From Pseudomonas chlororaphis (lineage in GTDB: Bacteria; Pseudomonadota; Gammaproteobacteria; Pseudomonadales; Pseudomonadaceae), in the NCBI RefSeq assembly GCF_000783395.1, contig NZ_JSFK01000003.1, forward strand, positions 62,135 through 126,134: 64,000 nt of DNA. The letters are read 5' to 3'. Below are positions 1 through 9,878 of the stretch, piece after piece. The notes under the pieces are model-generated. The model saw only the letters and a program-made list of their open reading frames with translations, was not told the origin of the DNA and made no database searches. How positions within the stretch are numbered: position 1 is the first letter of the stretch; each line of letters begins with the position of its first letter. A program made the position numbers and the translations under genes.

Positions 1-14
1 GGCCGGAATTTCCA

Positions 15-2339
15 TCAGCGTTTCTTCAACTGCTTGGCATTGGCGAACAGCGAGGCCATCGCGTTGTTCACTGGCGCTGCGGTCGCGGTTTCCTTGCGTG
101 GCGCGTTGTTCGAAGGCTGGCGTTGCGCCGAGCCCGGACGCGAGCCACGGGCACCGTCGATTTTCTCGCCCGGGGTGTCGCCCATGCGCATCGACAGGCC
201 AACGCGTTTGCGCGGAATGTCGACTTCCATGACCTTCACTTTCACCACGTCACCGGCCTTCACCGCTTCACGCGGATCCTTGATGAATTTCTCCGACAGC
301 GCCGAGATGTGCACCAGGCCGTCCTGATGCACGCCGATGTCGACGAATGCGCCGAACGCGGTCACGTTGGTCACCACGCCTTCGAGGATCATCCCCAGTT
401 GCAGGTCTTTCAGATCTTCGACGCCTTCCTGGAACTCGGCCGTCTTGAACTCCGGACGCGGGTCGCGGCCCGGTTTTTCCAGTTCCTGGATGATGTCGGT
501 GACGGTTGGCAGACCGAACGTCTCGTCGGTGAATTTTTTCGGATCCAGACGCTTGAGGAACCCGGCATCGCCGATCAGCGAACGGATATCACGGTCGGTT
601 TCAGCGGCAATGCGCTGCACCAGCGGATAGGCTTCCGGGTGCACCGCCGACGAATCCAGCGGATTGTCGCCGTTCATCACGCGCAAGAAACCCGCGGCCT
701 GTTCGAAGGTTTTTTCGCCCAGACGTGCGACTTTCTTCAGCGCTGCACGGGTTTTGAACGCGCCGTGCTCGTCGCGGTGCGCGACGATGTTTTGCGCCAG
801 TGTCGCGTTGAGGCCAGAGATACGGGCCAGCAACGCCACTGAAGCGGTGTTCACATCAACGCCGACGGCGTTCACGCAATCCTCGACCACAGCGTCCAGA
901 CCACGCGCCAGTTTCAGCTGTGAAACGTCATGCTGGTACTGGCCGACACCGATGGATTTCGGATCGATTTTCACCAGTTCAGCCAGTGGATCCTGCAGAC
1001 GGCGGGCGATGGACACCGCGCCACGGATCGACACGTCCAGATCCGGGAATTCCTTGGCTGCCAGTTCCGACGCCGAGTAAACGGATGCGCCGGCTTCGGA
1101 GACCATGACCTTGGTCATTTTCATCGCTGGGTATTTTTTGATCAGCTCGATCGCCAGTTTATCGGTCTCGCGGCTGGCGGTGCCGTTGCCGATGGCGATC
1201 AGGTCAACCGAATGCTTGGCGCACAGCGCGGCCAGAATGGCGATGGTCTGATCCCACTTGTTGTGCGGCACGTGCGGGTAAACCGTGGCGTGATCAAGCA
1301 GTTTGCCAGTCGAGTCGACCACGGCCACTTTGCAACCGGTACGCAGGCCCGGGTCGAGACCCAGAGTCGCACGCGGGCCGGCCGGGGCAGCCAGCAGCAA
1401 GTCGTGCAGGTTGTGGGCGAACACGTTGATCGCTTCGGTTTCGGCGCCGTCACGCAACTCGCCGAGCAGGTCGGTTTCCAGGTGCGTGTAGAGCTTGACC
1501 TTCCACGTCCAGCGCACCACTTCGCCAAGCCATTTGTCGGCCGGGCGGTTCTGGTTCTGAATGTTGAATTGCTGGCCGATCATGCCTTCGCACGGGTGCA
1601 TGGTGCCCGGCAGTTCGTCGCCGACCTTCAGCGCGGAGCTGAGGATGCCTTCGTTGCGGCCACGGAAAATCGCCAGCGCGCGGTGCGACGGCATGCTTTT
1701 CAGTGGTTCGTCGTGTTCGAAGTAATCGCGGAACTTGGCGCCTTCTTCTTCCTTGCCAGCGATGACGCGGGCACTGATGGTCGCTTCTTGCTTCAAGTAG
1801 TTACGCAGTTTTTCCAGCAGGCTGGCGTCTTCGGCGAAACGTTCCATCAGGATGTATTTCGCGCCTTCCAGCGCAGCCTTCACGTCGGCCACGCCTTTTT
1901 CGGCATCGACGAAGCGTGCAGCTTCGGTTTCCGGTGTCAGATTCGGGTCGTTGAACAGGCCGTCGGCCAGGTCGCCGAGGCCGGCTTCCAGGGCGATCTG
2001 GCCCTTGGTGCGGCGCTTCTGCTTGTACGGCAGGTACAAGTCTTCGAGGCGGGTCTTGGTGTCGGCGAGTTTGATGTCGCGTTCGAGGGCAGGGGTGAGT
2101 TTGCCTTGCTCTTCGATGCTGGCGAGGATGCTGATGCGCCGTTCGTCGAGTTCTCGCAGGTAGCGCAGACGTTCTTCCAGATGACGCAACTGGGTGTCAT
2201 CGAGGCTGCCGGTGACTTCTTTCCGGTAACGGGCGATGAAGGGAACGGTAGAGCCTTCATCGAGTAGCGCGACGGCCGCTTCAACCTGTTGTGGGCGTAC
2301 GCCGAGTTCCTCGGCAATGCGGCTGTTGATGCTGTCCAT
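15..2339 (-). CDS. tex: Tex, S1-domain transcription accessory protein
   Basis: Tex is a cytoplasmic nucleic-acid-binding protein linked to transcription. The product is about 774 aa, normal for the family. In order it shows an N-terminal helical part, a YqgF/RNase H-like fold (GLDPGLRTG near residue 330), a helix-hairpin-helix region (residues about 490-560) and a C-terminal S1 RNA-binding domain ([16 protein letters not shown]) followed by a low-complexity basic tail. I start it at the ATG giving [11 protein letters not shown], because AGGTGG lies just upstream; an in-frame ATG 15 bases further upstream is possible. It is divergent from ompR. Family call is very sure; the precise cellular role of Tex is only partly known. 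Confidence 0.97.
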   Translation of the reverse strand: MDSINSRIAEELGVRPQQVEAAVALLDEGSTVPFIARYRKEVTGSLDDTQLRHLEERLRYLRELDERRISILASIEEQGKLTPALERDIKLADTKTRLEDLYLPYKQKRRTKGQIALEAGLGDLADGLFNDPNLTPETEAARFVDAEKGVADVKAALEGAKYILMERFAEDASLLEKLRNYLKQEATISARVIAGKEEEGAKFRDYFEHDEPLKSMPSHRALAIFRGRNEGILSSALKVGDELPGTMHPCEGMIGQQFNIQNQNRPADKWLGEVVRWTWKVKLYTHLETDLLGELRDGAETEAINVFAHNLHDLLLAAPAGPRATLGLDPGLRTGCKVAVVDSTGKLLDHATVYPHVPHNKWDQTIAILAALCAKHSVDLIAIGNGTASRETDKLAIELIKKYPAMKMTKVMVSEAGASVYSASELAAKEFPDLDVSIRGAVSIARRLQDPLAELVKIDPKSIGVGQYQHDVSQLKLARGLDAVVEDCVNAVGVDVNTASVALLARISGLNATLAQNIVAHRDEHGAFKTRAALKKVARLGEKTFEQAAGFLRVMNGDNPLDSSAVHPEAYPLVQRIAAETDRDIRSLIGDAGFLKRLDPKKFTDETFGLPTVTDIIQELEKPGRDPRPEFKTAEFQEGVEDLKDLQLGMILEGVVTNVTAFGAFVDIGVHQDGLVHISALSEKFIKDPREAVKAGDVVKVKVMEVDIPRKRVGLSMRMGDTPGEKIDGARGSRPGSAQRQPSNNAPRKETATAAPVNNAMASLFANAKQLKKR

Positions 2340-2697
2340 AAAACCACCTGACATATTGTGAAATCAGGCTCTCAGGCACGGAAATAAAGGCCCGGAGTCT
2401 GGTTGAGCGGCTAGAAAATTGCCGCTGCCTGGGTCAAAAGGCAGCCCATTGACCCGTGAAATCGAACAATTACTGCGCGCGACAGGAAAAAAAGCCTGCT
2501 ACCTGCGGTAACGATTCAGACGTTGCCTGGCACAAAACGCCGCGCATTATAACCAGCGTTCTGTCATTCGGGGGCGTTGCGGTCTGTAGGCATAAACCCC
2601 GGTTTTCTGGCAGTGAAGGAAAAATCTGCTAACAATGCACACGGTGCGTATAACGGCAGCTACGCCATAATGCGCGCCGAGCTAAAAGGAGCATCCA
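2340..2697. other. tex/ompR divergent intergenic region
   Basis: This 358-base stretch separates the divergent tex and ompR genes and must hold both promoters. I see no open frame with a ribosome-binding site and no clear terminator. AAAAGGAG sits seven bases before the ompR ATG. I could not assign promoter boxes with confidence. Confidence 0.5.
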
Positions 2698-3438
2698 ATG
2701 AGCAGCACTGCACAAACTGCTGAAGGCGAAAAAATTCTCATCGTTGACGACGATCCGGGCCTTAGCAGCCTGCTGGAACGTTTTTTCGTCAGCAAGGGCT
2801 ACCGCGCCCGTACCGTACCGAACACCGAACAGATGGATCGTCTGCTGTCGCGTGAAGTTTTCAATCTGGTCGTCCTCGACCTGATGCTGCCCGGCGAAGA
2901 CGGTCTGACCGCTTGCCGCCGCTTGCGTGGCGCGAACAACCAGATCCCGATCATCATGCTCACCGCCAAAGGCGACGAGCTGAGCCGCATCAAGGGTCTG
3001 GAACTGGGTGCCGACGACTATCTGGCCAAGCCGTTCAACCCGGACGAGCTGATGGCCCGGGTCAAAGCCGTCCTGCGTCGTCAGGCCGCACCGGTACCGG
3101 GCGCGCCGGGCAGTGAAGACGAAAATGTCACCTTTGGTGATTACGTGTTGTCGCTGGCGACCCGCGAACTGAAACGCGGCGAAGAAGTGCACATGCTCAC
3201 CACAGGTGAGTTTGCGGTACTCAAGGCCCTGGTGATGAACGCGCGTCAGCCGCTGACCCGCGACAAACTGATGAACCTGGCCCGTGGCCGCGAGTGGGAT
3301 GCCCTCGAGCGTTCCATCGACGTGCAGATTTCCCGTCTGCGCCGCATGATTGAGCCGGATCCATCGAAGCCGCGCTACATCCAGACCGTCTGGGGCGTGG
3401 GCTATGTGTTTGTACCCGATGGTGCCGCCACCAAGTGA
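2698..3438 (+). CDS. ompR: OmpR-family response regulator
   Basis: Response regulator of the osmosensing EnvZ/OmpR pair; it binds DNA when phosphorylated. The 246-aa product has a receiver domain (residues about 12-125; acidic pocket IVDDDP, phospho-acceptor D61 in VVLDLMLPGEDG, conserved K in LAKPF) and a C-terminal winged-helix domain ending RYIQTVWGVGYVFVPDG, the OmpR/PhoB signature. The start ATG has AAGGAG at good spacing. envZ follows on the same strand after a 113-base gap filled by a REP-type palindrome. In Pseudomonas the regulon is less well known than in enteric bacteria. Confidence 0.96.
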   Translation: MSSTAQTAEGEKILIVDDDPGLSSLLERFFVSKGYRARTVPNTEQMDRLLSREVFNLVVLDLMLPGEDGLTACRRLRGANNQIPIIMLTAKGDELSRIKGLELGADDYLAKPFNPDELMARVKAVLRRQAAPVPGAPGSEDENVTFGDYVLSLATRELKRGEEVHMLTTGEFAVLKALVMNARQPLTRDKLMNLARGREWDALERSIDVQISRLRRMIEPDPSKPRYIQTVWGVGYVFVPDGAATK

Positions 3439-3445
3439 TCGGTGA

Positions 3446-3536
3446 TTTGTAGGAGCGAGTCTGCAGGTTTTGGTCGAACGGCCATGCCCGCAGACTCGCA
3501 ATCCGCAATATGCGAGCATTGCTCGCTCCTGCAAGT
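3446..3536. repeat. REP-type palindromic pair between ompR and envZ
   Basis: TGTAGGAGCGAGTCTGC is followed by GCAGACTCGC and then GCTCGCTCCTGCA, an inverted pair of the Pseudomonas GAGCGAG..-type extragenic palindrome. It fills the gap between ompR and envZ and could form a stem in the shared mRNA, so it may adjust the amount of envZ made relative to ompR; that effect is an inference. Confidence 0.7.
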
Positions 3537-3551
3537 GTGTAGCGGTTATAG

Positions 3552-4865
3552 ATGAAGACCCCCGTCTGGTTCCCCCAAAGTTTTTTCTCCCGCACCCTCT
3601 GGCTGGTGCTCATTGTCGTGCTGTTCTCCAAGGCGCTGACCCTGGTTTATCTGTTGATGAACGAGGACGTGCTGGTGGATCGCCAATACAGCCACGGCGT
3701 CGCCCTGACGCTGCGAGCCTATTGGGCCGCCGATGAAGAAAACCGCGCGAAGATCGCTGATGCCGCGACCCTGATCCGGGTGGTCGGCGCCGGTGTGCCG
3801 GAAGGCGAGCAGCATTGGCCTTACAGCGAAATCTATCAGCGGCAGATGCAGGCGGAGCTGGGCGCCGACACCGAAGTGCGCTTGCGCATGCACTCGCCGC
3901 CGGCGCTGTGGGTGCGCGCGCCGAGTCTCGGTGACGGCTGGCTGAAAGTGCCGCTGTATCCGCATCCTTTGCGCGGCCAGAAAATCTGGAACGTGCTCGG
4001 CTGGTTCCTCGCCATCGGCTTGCTGTCGACGGCGTCGGCGTGGATTTTCGTCAGTCAGCTCAATCAGCCGTTGAAACGTTTGGTCTATGCCGCCCGGCAG
4101 CTTGGTCAGGGCCGCAGCGTGCGGTTGCCGATCAGCGACACGCCGAGCGAGATGACCGAGGTCTATCGCGCTTTTAACCAGATGGCCGAAGACGTCGAGC
4201 AGGCCGGACGCGAGCGTGAGTTGATGTTGGCCGGCGTGTCCCACGATTTGCGCACACCGCTGACGCGGTTACGGCTGTCGCTGGAGTTGATGGGCGATCG
4301 CAATGACCTGACCGACGACATGGTGCGCGACATCGAGGACATGGACGCGATCCTCGACCAGTTCCTCGCGTTTATTCGCGATGGTCGAGACGAATCGGTG
4401 GAGGAGGTGGATCTGACTGATCTGGTGCGCGAGGTCGCGGCGCCGTACAACCAGAACGAAGAGAAGGTGCGTTTGCGTCTGGAGCCGATCCAGCCGTTTC
4501 CACTGCGTCGGGTATCGATGAAGCGTTTGCTCAATAACCTGATCGGCAACGCCTTGAACCATGCCGGCGGCAGCGTGGAAGTCGCGGCTTATGTGTCCGG
4601 CGACGTCAGTGCGCCTTATGTGGTGCTGAGCGTGATGGACCGTGGCGCGGGAATTGATCCTTCGGAGCTGGAGGCGATCTTCAACCCGTTTACCCGAGGT
4701 GATCGTGCACGGGGCGGGAAGGGCACGGGCTTGGGGTTGGCGATTGTGAAGCGGATTGCTTCGATGCATGGCGGTAATGTTGAATTGCGCAATCGGTCCG
4801 GGGGTGGATTGGAAGCGCGGGTGAGGTTGCCTTTGGGATTGATGCTGCCGCGAGATGCTGTGTAG
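3552..4865 (+). CDS. envZ: EnvZ-type sensor histidine kinase
   Basis: Inner-membrane sensor kinase partnered with OmpR. The 437-aa product has a first transmembrane segment (residues about 14-36), a periplasmic domain of roughly 110 aa, a second transmembrane segment (about 148-167), a HAMP linker, the dimerisation/phospho-acceptor helix with H231 in VSHDLRTPLTRLR, and an ATPase domain with N-box LLNNLIGNALNHA, DRGAGI and GTGLGLAIV. Length and layout match EnvZ. It lies 113 bases after ompR on the same strand. Confidence 0.95.
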   Translation: MKTPVWFPQSFFSRTLWLVLIVVLFSKALTLVYLLMNEDVLVDRQYSHGVALTLRAYWAADEENRAKIADAATLIRVVGAGVPEGEQHWPYSEIYQRQMQAELGADTEVRLRMHSPPALWVRAPSLGDGWLKVPLYPHPLRGQKIWNVLGWFLAIGLLSTASAWIFVSQLNQPLKRLVYAARQLGQGRSVRLPISDTPSEMTEVYRAFNQMAEDVEQAGRERELMLAGVSHDLRTPLTRLRLSLELMGDRNDLTDDMVRDIEDMDAILDQFLAFIRDGRDESVEEVDLTDLVREVAAPYNQNEEKVRLRLEPIQPFPLRRVSMKRLLNNLIGNALNHAGGSVEVAAYVSGDVSAPYVVLSVMDRGAGIDPSELEAIFNPFTRGDRARGGKGTGLGLAIVKRIASMHGGNVELRNRSGGGLEARVRLPLGLMLPRDAV

Positions 4866-4873
4866 ATCAAAAG

Positions 4874-5065
4874 CCCCTCATCGGAACGCCGCCCGCCCAG
4901 CCCTCTCCCGGAGGGAGAGGGAGCTGACCGAGGTGTCTGGGGTCATACGTCGACCTGAAAGACTGGGGCGATTGTGGATTCGGCACAGCAGGATCAGGTC
5001 GGCGTATCTCTTCTGCACCCCCCAATCAGTCCCCTCTCCCTTTGGGAGAGGGTTAGGGTGAGGGG
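4874..5065. repeat. ~190-bp intergenic repeat with terminal inverted repeats, copy A
   Basis: The right end reads GGGAGAGGGTTAGGGTGAGG and the left end is a degraded complement (CCCCTCATCGG..CCAGCCCTCTCCC). The inside includes GACCGAGGTGTCT, TCATACGTCGACCTGAAAGA, CAGGTCGGCGTAT and CCCCCAATCAGTCCCCTCTCCC, shared with copies near 18.9 and 27.4 kb. It lies between convergent envZ and rimK. It has no coding capacity, so it is a MITE-like or REP-like repeat. Confidence 0.75.
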
Positions 5066-5080
5066 CTCTTGCTCTTCGCT

Positions 5081-5986
5081 CTAGCCCTTGCCTTTGGTGC
5101 GAGTCATATTCGGCCCGCCATTCTTCTCAAGATGCTCAATGATGATCCCCGCCACATTCTTCCCCGTGGTGGTCTCAATCCCCTCCAGCCCCGGCGACGA
5201 GTTTACTTCCATCACCAACGGCCCATGATTGGAACGCAGAATATCCACACCCGCTACCGCGAGGCCCATAACCTTCGCCGCGCGCAACGCGGTCATGCGT
5301 TCCTCCGGGGTGATCTTGATCAGGCTGGCGCTGCCGCCGCGATGCAGGTTGGAACGGAATTCACCCGGCTTGGCCTGGCGCTTCATTGCCGCGATGACTT
5401 TGTCACCGACCACGAAGCAGCGAATATCCGCACCGCCCGCTTCCTTGATGTATTCCTGAACCATGATGTTCTGCTTCAGGCCCATGAACGCCTCGATCAC
5501 CGACTCTGCCGCCGTGGCGGTTTCGCACAGCACCACACCGATACCTTGAGTGCCTTCCAGTACCTTGATCACCAGCGGCGCGCCGTTGACCATGTCGATC
5601 AGATCGGGAATGTCATCCGGCGAATGCGCAAACCCGGTCACCGGCAGACCGATGCCGCGCCGCGACAACAGTTGCAGCGAACGCAACTTGTCGCGCGAGC
5701 GGGCAATGGCCACCGATTCATTGAGCGGGAACACCCCCATCATTTCGAACTGACGCAACACCGCGCAACCATAAAACGTCACCGACGCGCCGATACGCGG
5801 AATCACCGCATCGAAGCCTTCCAGCGGTTTGCCGCGATAGTGGATCTGCGGCTTGTGGCTGGCGATGTTCATGTAGGCGCGCAAGGTGTCGATCACTACC
5901 ATTTCATGCCCGCGCTCGGTTCCGGCTTCGACCAGACGGCGGGTGGAATACAGACGCGGGTTCCGCGACAGCACAGCGATCTTCAT
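5081..5986 (-). CDS. rimK: RimK, ribosomal protein S6 alpha-L-glutamate ligase
   Basis: RimK is an ATP-grasp ligase that adds glutamate residues to the C terminus of ribosomal protein S6. The 301-aa product has the preATP-grasp part ([18 protein letters not shown]), the ATP-grasp core ([40 protein letters not shown]) and the metal-binding end [22 protein letters not shown]. Its start overlaps the rimB stop by four bases (ATGA), so the two are translationally coupled. With rimB and rimA it forms the rimABK operon described in P. fluorescens, where cyclic-di-GMP and RimA control RimK activity. Confidence 0.96.
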   Translation of the reverse strand: MKIAVLSRNPRLYSTRRLVEAGTERGHEMVVIDTLRAYMNIASHKPQIHYRGKPLEGFDAVIPRIGASVTFYGCAVLRQFEMMGVFPLNESVAIARSRDKLRSLQLLSRRGIGLPVTGFAHSPDDIPDLIDMVNGAPLVIKVLEGTQGIGVVLCETATAAESVIEAFMGLKQNIMVQEYIKEAGGADIRCFVVGDKVIAAMKRQAKPGEFRSNLHRGGSASLIKITPEERMTALRAAKVMGLAVAGVDILRSNHGPLVMEVNSSPGLEGIETTTGKNVAGIIIEHLEKNGGPNMTRTKGKG

Positions 5987-6462
5987 GCAACACCTGTGGA
6001 GGAGGTAGATACCGGGAACACCGGCTTGTCTTGTACATATTTGATACCCGGATTGACCACCAACTGGCCATCGATCAGGGCTTTGGAACCGAGCAGCAGG
6101 CGGTAGCGCATCGACTTGCGGCAGGCGAGGGTGAACTCGACCGGCCAGACCCGATCACCGAGGGCCAGGGTGGTGCTGATCACATAGCGCACCTGCGCAT
6201 GGCCGTTGGAGCTTTTAATGGTTTTGCGCGTCACCAGCGGTGCTTCACAACGCCGATGACGCAACTGCACCACCGTGCCCAGGTGCGCGGTAAAGCGCAC
6301 CCACTTCTCGCCGTCGCGTTCGAACGGCTCGATGTCGGTGGCGTGCAGACTGGAGGTGCTGGCACCGGTGTCGATCTTCGCCCGCAGGCCGGCGACTCCC
6401 AAATCCGGAAGCGCCACCCACTCGCGCAGACCGACAACGGTCAAATGGTCAAATGTCTTCAA
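5983..6462 (-). CDS. rimB: RimB, ATP-dependent zinc protease-like protein
   Basis: A 159-aa retropepsin-like protein of the RimB/YcjX-adjacent zinc protease family. The aspartic-protease-like core is visible as [16 protein letters not shown] (residues about 26-41), followed by the paired beta strands [25 protein letters not shown] and [18 protein letters not shown]. In the rimABK operon of P. fluorescens RimB is reported to cooperate with RimK in S6 modification. It is four bases overlapped with rimK and 16 bases after rimA. Confidence 0.93.
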   Translation of the reverse strand: MKTFDHLTVVGLREWVALPDLGVAGLRAKIDTGASTSSLHATDIEPFERDGEKWVRFTAHLGTVVQLRHRRCEAPLVTRKTIKSSNGHAQVRYVISTTLALGDRVWPVEFTLACRKSMRYRLLLGSKALIDGQLVVNPGIKYVQDKPVFPVSTSSTGVA

Positions 6463-6478
6463 TAGAAAAAACCAACGA

Positions 6479-7258
6479 TTAACGCGTCCAGGCCTCAGGT
6501 GAAACCTGGGCCAACGCTTTGAATGCAGGTTTGGCGAACCAGAAGCCCTGCATCAGAAATATTCCACAGTCCGCCAGGAAATCCCGTTCTCCGGCGCTTT
6601 CAATGCCTTCGGCAATGACTGTAACGTCCAACTCCGCACAGATTGTGACAATCCCCCGGACGATCGCCTGACGAACACGGTCTTGATCGACATCGCGGAT
6701 CAGCGCCATGTCGAGTTTGATCAGGTCCGGTTGGAAATCAGCCAGCAGATTGAGCCCCGAATAACCGGCACCGAAATCGTCGATGGCGGTCTTGAAGCCG
6801 AATTCGCGGTATTCACGCAGAATATTGGTCAAATGGCGATAGTTATCTACGTGCTCGCTTTCCAGGGTTTCGAAAATCAGCCGGTCGATAGGAAAACGGT
6901 GTTTTTTTGCCGCCTCGAGCGTACTGCGAATACACAGCTCTGGACGATAGACCGCGTTGGGCATGAAGTTGATCGACAAGTGTGTCTGCATATTTAGATT
7001 GGCCGCGCCTTCGATGGCGCGCGTCCGGCAGAGCTGGTCGAAACGGTAGCGGTTGTCTTCTGTAACCTGATCCAACACCGTGAAGGCACCTTCACCGGCC
7101 ACACCTCGAACCAGCGCTTCGTGGGCGAAAACCGACTGGTCGCGCAGATCGACGATGGGTTGGTAGGCGAAAGAAAAGTCGAAGCCCAGCGGTTCGCTTT
7201 GCTGGCAGCCCTGGCAACCGTTCTTGGGCGAGATTAATGAAGATGGAAATTTAGTCAC
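6479..7258 (-). CDS. rimA: RimA, EAL-domain cyclic-di-GMP phosphodiesterase
   Basis: First gene of rimABK, a stand-alone EAL domain (about 259 aa) that hydrolyses cyclic-di-GMP. The signature is present as HEALVRG, with the Mg2+ and catalytic residues in SINFMPNAVY, IFETLESEHVDN, AIDDFGAGYSGLNLL, DLIKLDMALIRDVD, VIAEGIES and MQGFWFAKPA. I place the start at a GTG (VTKFPSSLISP) because GGAG lies seven bases upstream; the open frame continues twelve codons further to another GTG that has no good ribosome-binding site. The short N-terminal CQGCQ motif could bind metal; that is speculative. Confidence 0.93.
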   Translation of the reverse strand: MTKFPSSLISPKNGCQGCQQSEPLGFDFSFAYQPIVDLRDQSVFAHEALVRGVAGEGAFTVLDQVTEDNRYRFDQLCRTRAIEGAANLNMQTHLSINFMPNAVYRPELCIRSTLEAAKKHRFPIDRLIFETLESEHVDNYRHLTNILREYREFGFKTAIDDFGAGYSGLNLLADFQPDLIKLDMALIRDVDQDRVRQAIVRGIVTICAELDVTVIAEGIESAGERDFLADCGIFLMQGFWFAKPAFKALAQVSPEAWTR

Positions 7259-7374
7259 TCGATCACTCCATGCCGATGCACCGGCCAAGATCACAGTCTA
7301 TCTGGAGGGCCGAGTTCTTGCGCCCGACAGAAACGGTAGTACAGTTCCGACTACTGGCTGAACGAGGAATTCAC

Positions 7375-7782
7375 ATGGCGCAAAAACAGGAAGAGGACGA
7401 CAAGGTTCGTCTCGACAAGTGGCTGTGGGCTGCGCGGTTTTACAAAACCCGTGCCTTGGCCAAAGCGGCGATTGAAAGTGGCAAGGTGCATTGTCGCGGT
7501 GAACGCTGCAAGCCTGGCAAAGAGCCGCGCATTGGCGATGAGTTCGAGATTCGTACCGGGTTTGAAGTCCGCACGGTGAAGGTCGAGGCGTTGTCGATTG
7601 TGCGACGCGGCGCACCGGAGGCGCAGACGTTGTACGCGGAGACCGAGGCGAGTATTGCCAAGCGTGAAGCGGCTGCGGCGATGCGCAAGGCGGGGGCGCT
7701 GGGCGTGAGCACTGATGGCAAACCGAGCAAGAAGCAGCGGCGGGACTTGTTCAAGTTTCGTGGCGGCAGTAACGACGAATAA
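7375..7782 (+). CDS. hslR: Hsp15, ribosome-associated heat shock protein
   Basis: HslR (Hsp15) is an S4-domain protein that rescues stalled 50S subunits carrying nascent chains. The 135-aa product begins MAQKQEEDDKVRLDKWLWA and carries the S4 RNA-binding fold (RLDKWLWAARFYKTRALAKAA, GKVHCRG), then a basic C-terminal tail KPSKKQRRDLFKFRGG. I chose this ATG because the S4 domain starts right behind it; the frame is open 35 codons further upstream, where nothing looks conserved. It is divergent from rimA and precedes the hslO neighbourhood, as in other pseudomonads. Confidence 0.96.
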   Translation: MAQKQEEDDKVRLDKWLWAARFYKTRALAKAAIESGKVHCRGERCKPGKEPRIGDEFEIRTGFEVRTVKVEALSIVRRGAPEAQTLYAETEASIAKREAAAAMRKAGALGVSTDGKPSKKQRRDLFKFRGGSNDE

Positions 7783-7798
7783 TCGCGTTGTTGGTGCT

Positions 7799-7856
7799 GG
7801 CCTCGCTCCCACAGGAGATTGCATTCTAATGTGGGAGCGAGCCTGCTCGCGAATCG
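7799..7856. repeat. REP-type palindromic pair (TGTGGGAGCGAGC family)
   Basis: GGCCTCGCTCCCACA and TGTGGGAGCGAGCCTGCTCGCGA face each other across about 20 bases in the gap between convergent hslR and the PAP2 gene. The same family recurs near 15.45 and 37.7 kb. Confidence 0.75.
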
Positions 7857-7888
7857 AGGGCGCAGCCCTCGCCGAAGACAGTTCGGTA

Positions 7889-8689
7889 TCAGGCGCTACG
7901 CACCACACTCATCCGCGCAACCAGCGGCAACTTGCCCAGTAACGCAAAGATCGGCGCCGTTACCTTCAGCCAGAAGTTCGAGGCGTGATACGCAAACGGC
8001 GTGTAGTAACCCCAACCCAACGCCCACACCGCCAGCAACACACCACCGATGTAATCATCCTGACCCCAATGCGCACCGGCCACCAGGCGCGGCAGCATAA
8101 ACAACAGCGCCAGGCCCCAGATCGTCACAAACTGGCCGACCGTGCGGCTGAACACACCCATGAACAATGCCCAGATCAGCAACACCGAAGCATGGTCACC
8201 CGGGAAACTCTGGCCCGAGCGATCCTTCAGCTCCCAGGTTTTTTCCAGATGCGGGAAGTAATCGCTGATATGCACCGCACCTTCCAGCACCATCGACGGG
8301 CTACTGTGTTGCCAGCCCATGTGGTCGGCGAACTTGGAAAACAGCGCGCGGATCACCACCATCAACAGCAGGATCGAAAAAAAACCGAAGAATGCACGAC
8401 GCACATCAATGGCCTTGAACACCCAGTCGCCCTTGATCAGCAGCGTCAACAGAATCAGGCCGACGACGATGTCGAACGGTCGCAGACTTGCAATTGCCCA
8501 GATGTGGAGCCATATCGGGTTGCTGGCCAGCGGTGCATTGAGTGAGCGGAACAGCCACTCGTCGAAAATCACACACAGCGAGTTGCCCGTAGGCCATAAC
8601 CAGAAAGCCAGTAGCGCCAACGGCACTACGTTGCACAGAACCAGCCGGCCGAGGTTCCACCTTGATTGGAACAAACCCGGATTGTTCAT
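7889..8689 (-). CDS. PAP2-family membrane phosphatase
   Basis: A 266-aa inner-membrane phosphatase of the PAP2 superfamily (phosphatidic acid, undecaprenyl-PP or lipid A type). The superfamily motifs are seen as KDRSGQSFPGDHAS and AGAHWGQDDYIGGVLLA, with the catalytic histidines in SFPGDH and AGAHWGQDD. Five to six hydrophobic helices are visible. The ATG giving MNNPGLFQSRW has GGGAGG six bases upstream; the longer open frame before it has no conserved residues. The substrate cannot be read from sequence. Confidence 0.9.
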   Translation of the reverse strand: MNNPGLFQSRWNLGRLVLCNVVPLALLAFWLWPTGNSLCVIFDEWLFRSLNAPLASNPIWLHIWAIASLRPFDIVVGLILLTLLIKGDWVFKAIDVRRAFFGFFSILLLMVVIRALFSKFADHMGWQHSSPSMVLEGAVHISDYFPHLEKTWELKDRSGQSFPGDHASVLLIWALFMGVFSRTVGQFVTIWGLALLFMLPRLVAGAHWGQDDYIGGVLLAVWALGWGYYTPFAYHASNFWLKVTAPIFALLGKLPLVARMSVVRSA

Positions 8690-8794
8690 AAAATGCCTCC
8701 CATGGCAGAGCAGTTGGCACCAAAAAGGGTGCCAAGAAGCGCAAATTTTCACGTCTTGTAACCATTTTGTCACCACATTCAGATACCCAAAATT

Positions 8795-9697
8795 ATGACC
8801 GACCTAGCGGATACCGATTTCACCCAACGTTTCATCTTCGATGACAGTGACACCCGCGGCGAATTGGTGGCGCTTGAGCGCAGCTACGCCGAAGTCCTTG
8901 CCAAGCACCCGTACCCGGAGCCGGTCGCGCAACTGCTCGGCGAATTGATGGCGGCAGCCTCGTTGCTGGTGGGCACCCTGAAGTTCGATGGTTTGCTGAT
9001 TCTGCAGGCACGTTCCGAAGGGCCGATCCCGATGCTGATGATCGAGTGCTCCAGCGAGCGTGAAATCCGTGGCCTGGCGCGTTACGACGCCGAGCAGATC
9101 GCGGCGGACGCGACTCTCGCCGACCTGATGCCGAATGGCGTTCTCGCCCTGACTGTCGACCCGACTGTCGGCCAGCGTTATCAGGGCATCGTCGACCTCG
9201 ACGGCGAAACCCTGTCTGACTGCTTCACCAACTATTTCGTCATGTCGCAACAGGTCGGCACGCGTTTCAAGCTGTTCGCCGACGGCCGTCGCGCCCGTGG
9301 TCTGCTGTTGCAGCAACTGCCGGCCGATCGCCTGAAAGACGAAGAAGATCGCGCCGCCAGCTGGCAGCACATCACTGCGCTGGCCAGCACCCTGAGCGCC
9401 GATGAGTTGTTGAGCCTGGACAACGAAACCGTGTTGCATCGCCTCTACCATGAAGAGCAGGTTCGCCTGTTCGATGTGCAGAACCTGCGCTTCCGTTGCA
9501 GCTGCTCGCGGGAACGCTCGGGTAATGCGCTGGTCAGTCTGGGTCTGGAAGATGCACAGGCCTTGGTCGCCGAACAGGGTGGCACCGTCGAGATCGATTG
9601 CCAGTTCTGCAACGAGCGCTACCTGTTCGATGCGGCCGATATTGCTCAATTGTTCGCTGGCGCAGGCGTCGACACGCCGTCAGATACCCGGCACTAA
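8795..9697 (+). CDS. hslO: Hsp33, redox-regulated chaperone
   Basis: Hsp33 is a cytoplasmic holdase switched on by oxidation of a zinc centre. The 300-aa product has the N-terminal substrate-binding domain ([19 protein letters not shown]) and the C-terminal redox switch with four cysteines as RCSC and QFCNERY. Length is typical. It is divergent from the PAP2 gene and sits upstream of pckA, a conserved order in pseudomonads. A hairpin of CGTAACG arms lies just after its stop (about 9726-9750). Confidence 0.97.
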   Translation: MTDLADTDFTQRFIFDDSDTRGELVALERSYAEVLAKHPYPEPVAQLLGELMAAASLLVGTLKFDGLLILQARSEGPIPMLMIECSSEREIRGLARYDAEQIAADATLADLMPNGVLALTVDPTVGQRYQGIVDLDGETLSDCFTNYFVMSQQVGTRFKLFADGRRARGLLLQQLPADRLKDEEDRAASWQHITALASTLSADELLSLDNETVLHRLYHEEQVRLFDVQNLRFRCSCSRERSGNALVSLGLEDAQALVAEQGGTVEIDCQFCNERYLFDAADIAQLFAGAGVDTPSDTRH

Positions 9698-9878
9698 AAC
9701 GGTTCAGCGCAGGTAAATTCACTGCGTAACGACGGAATATCGCCGTTACGACGGGAGGACCCTACTCTTTTTGGGCTTTTCTGGCATAATCCGGCCCACT
9801 TTTTTCGCGGTAGTAGTGCACGACTTTCTACTACAAAACGTTTGGAGCACACTCGGCCACTGGCCGACGGGGAACCTC

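Noticed and set aside
930-2267. A 445-codon plus-strand open frame antisense to tex
   Set aside because: It mirrors the codon pattern of tex, has no ribosome-binding site and gives a His/Gln/Val-rich protein typical of antisense shadows in GC-rich DNA.
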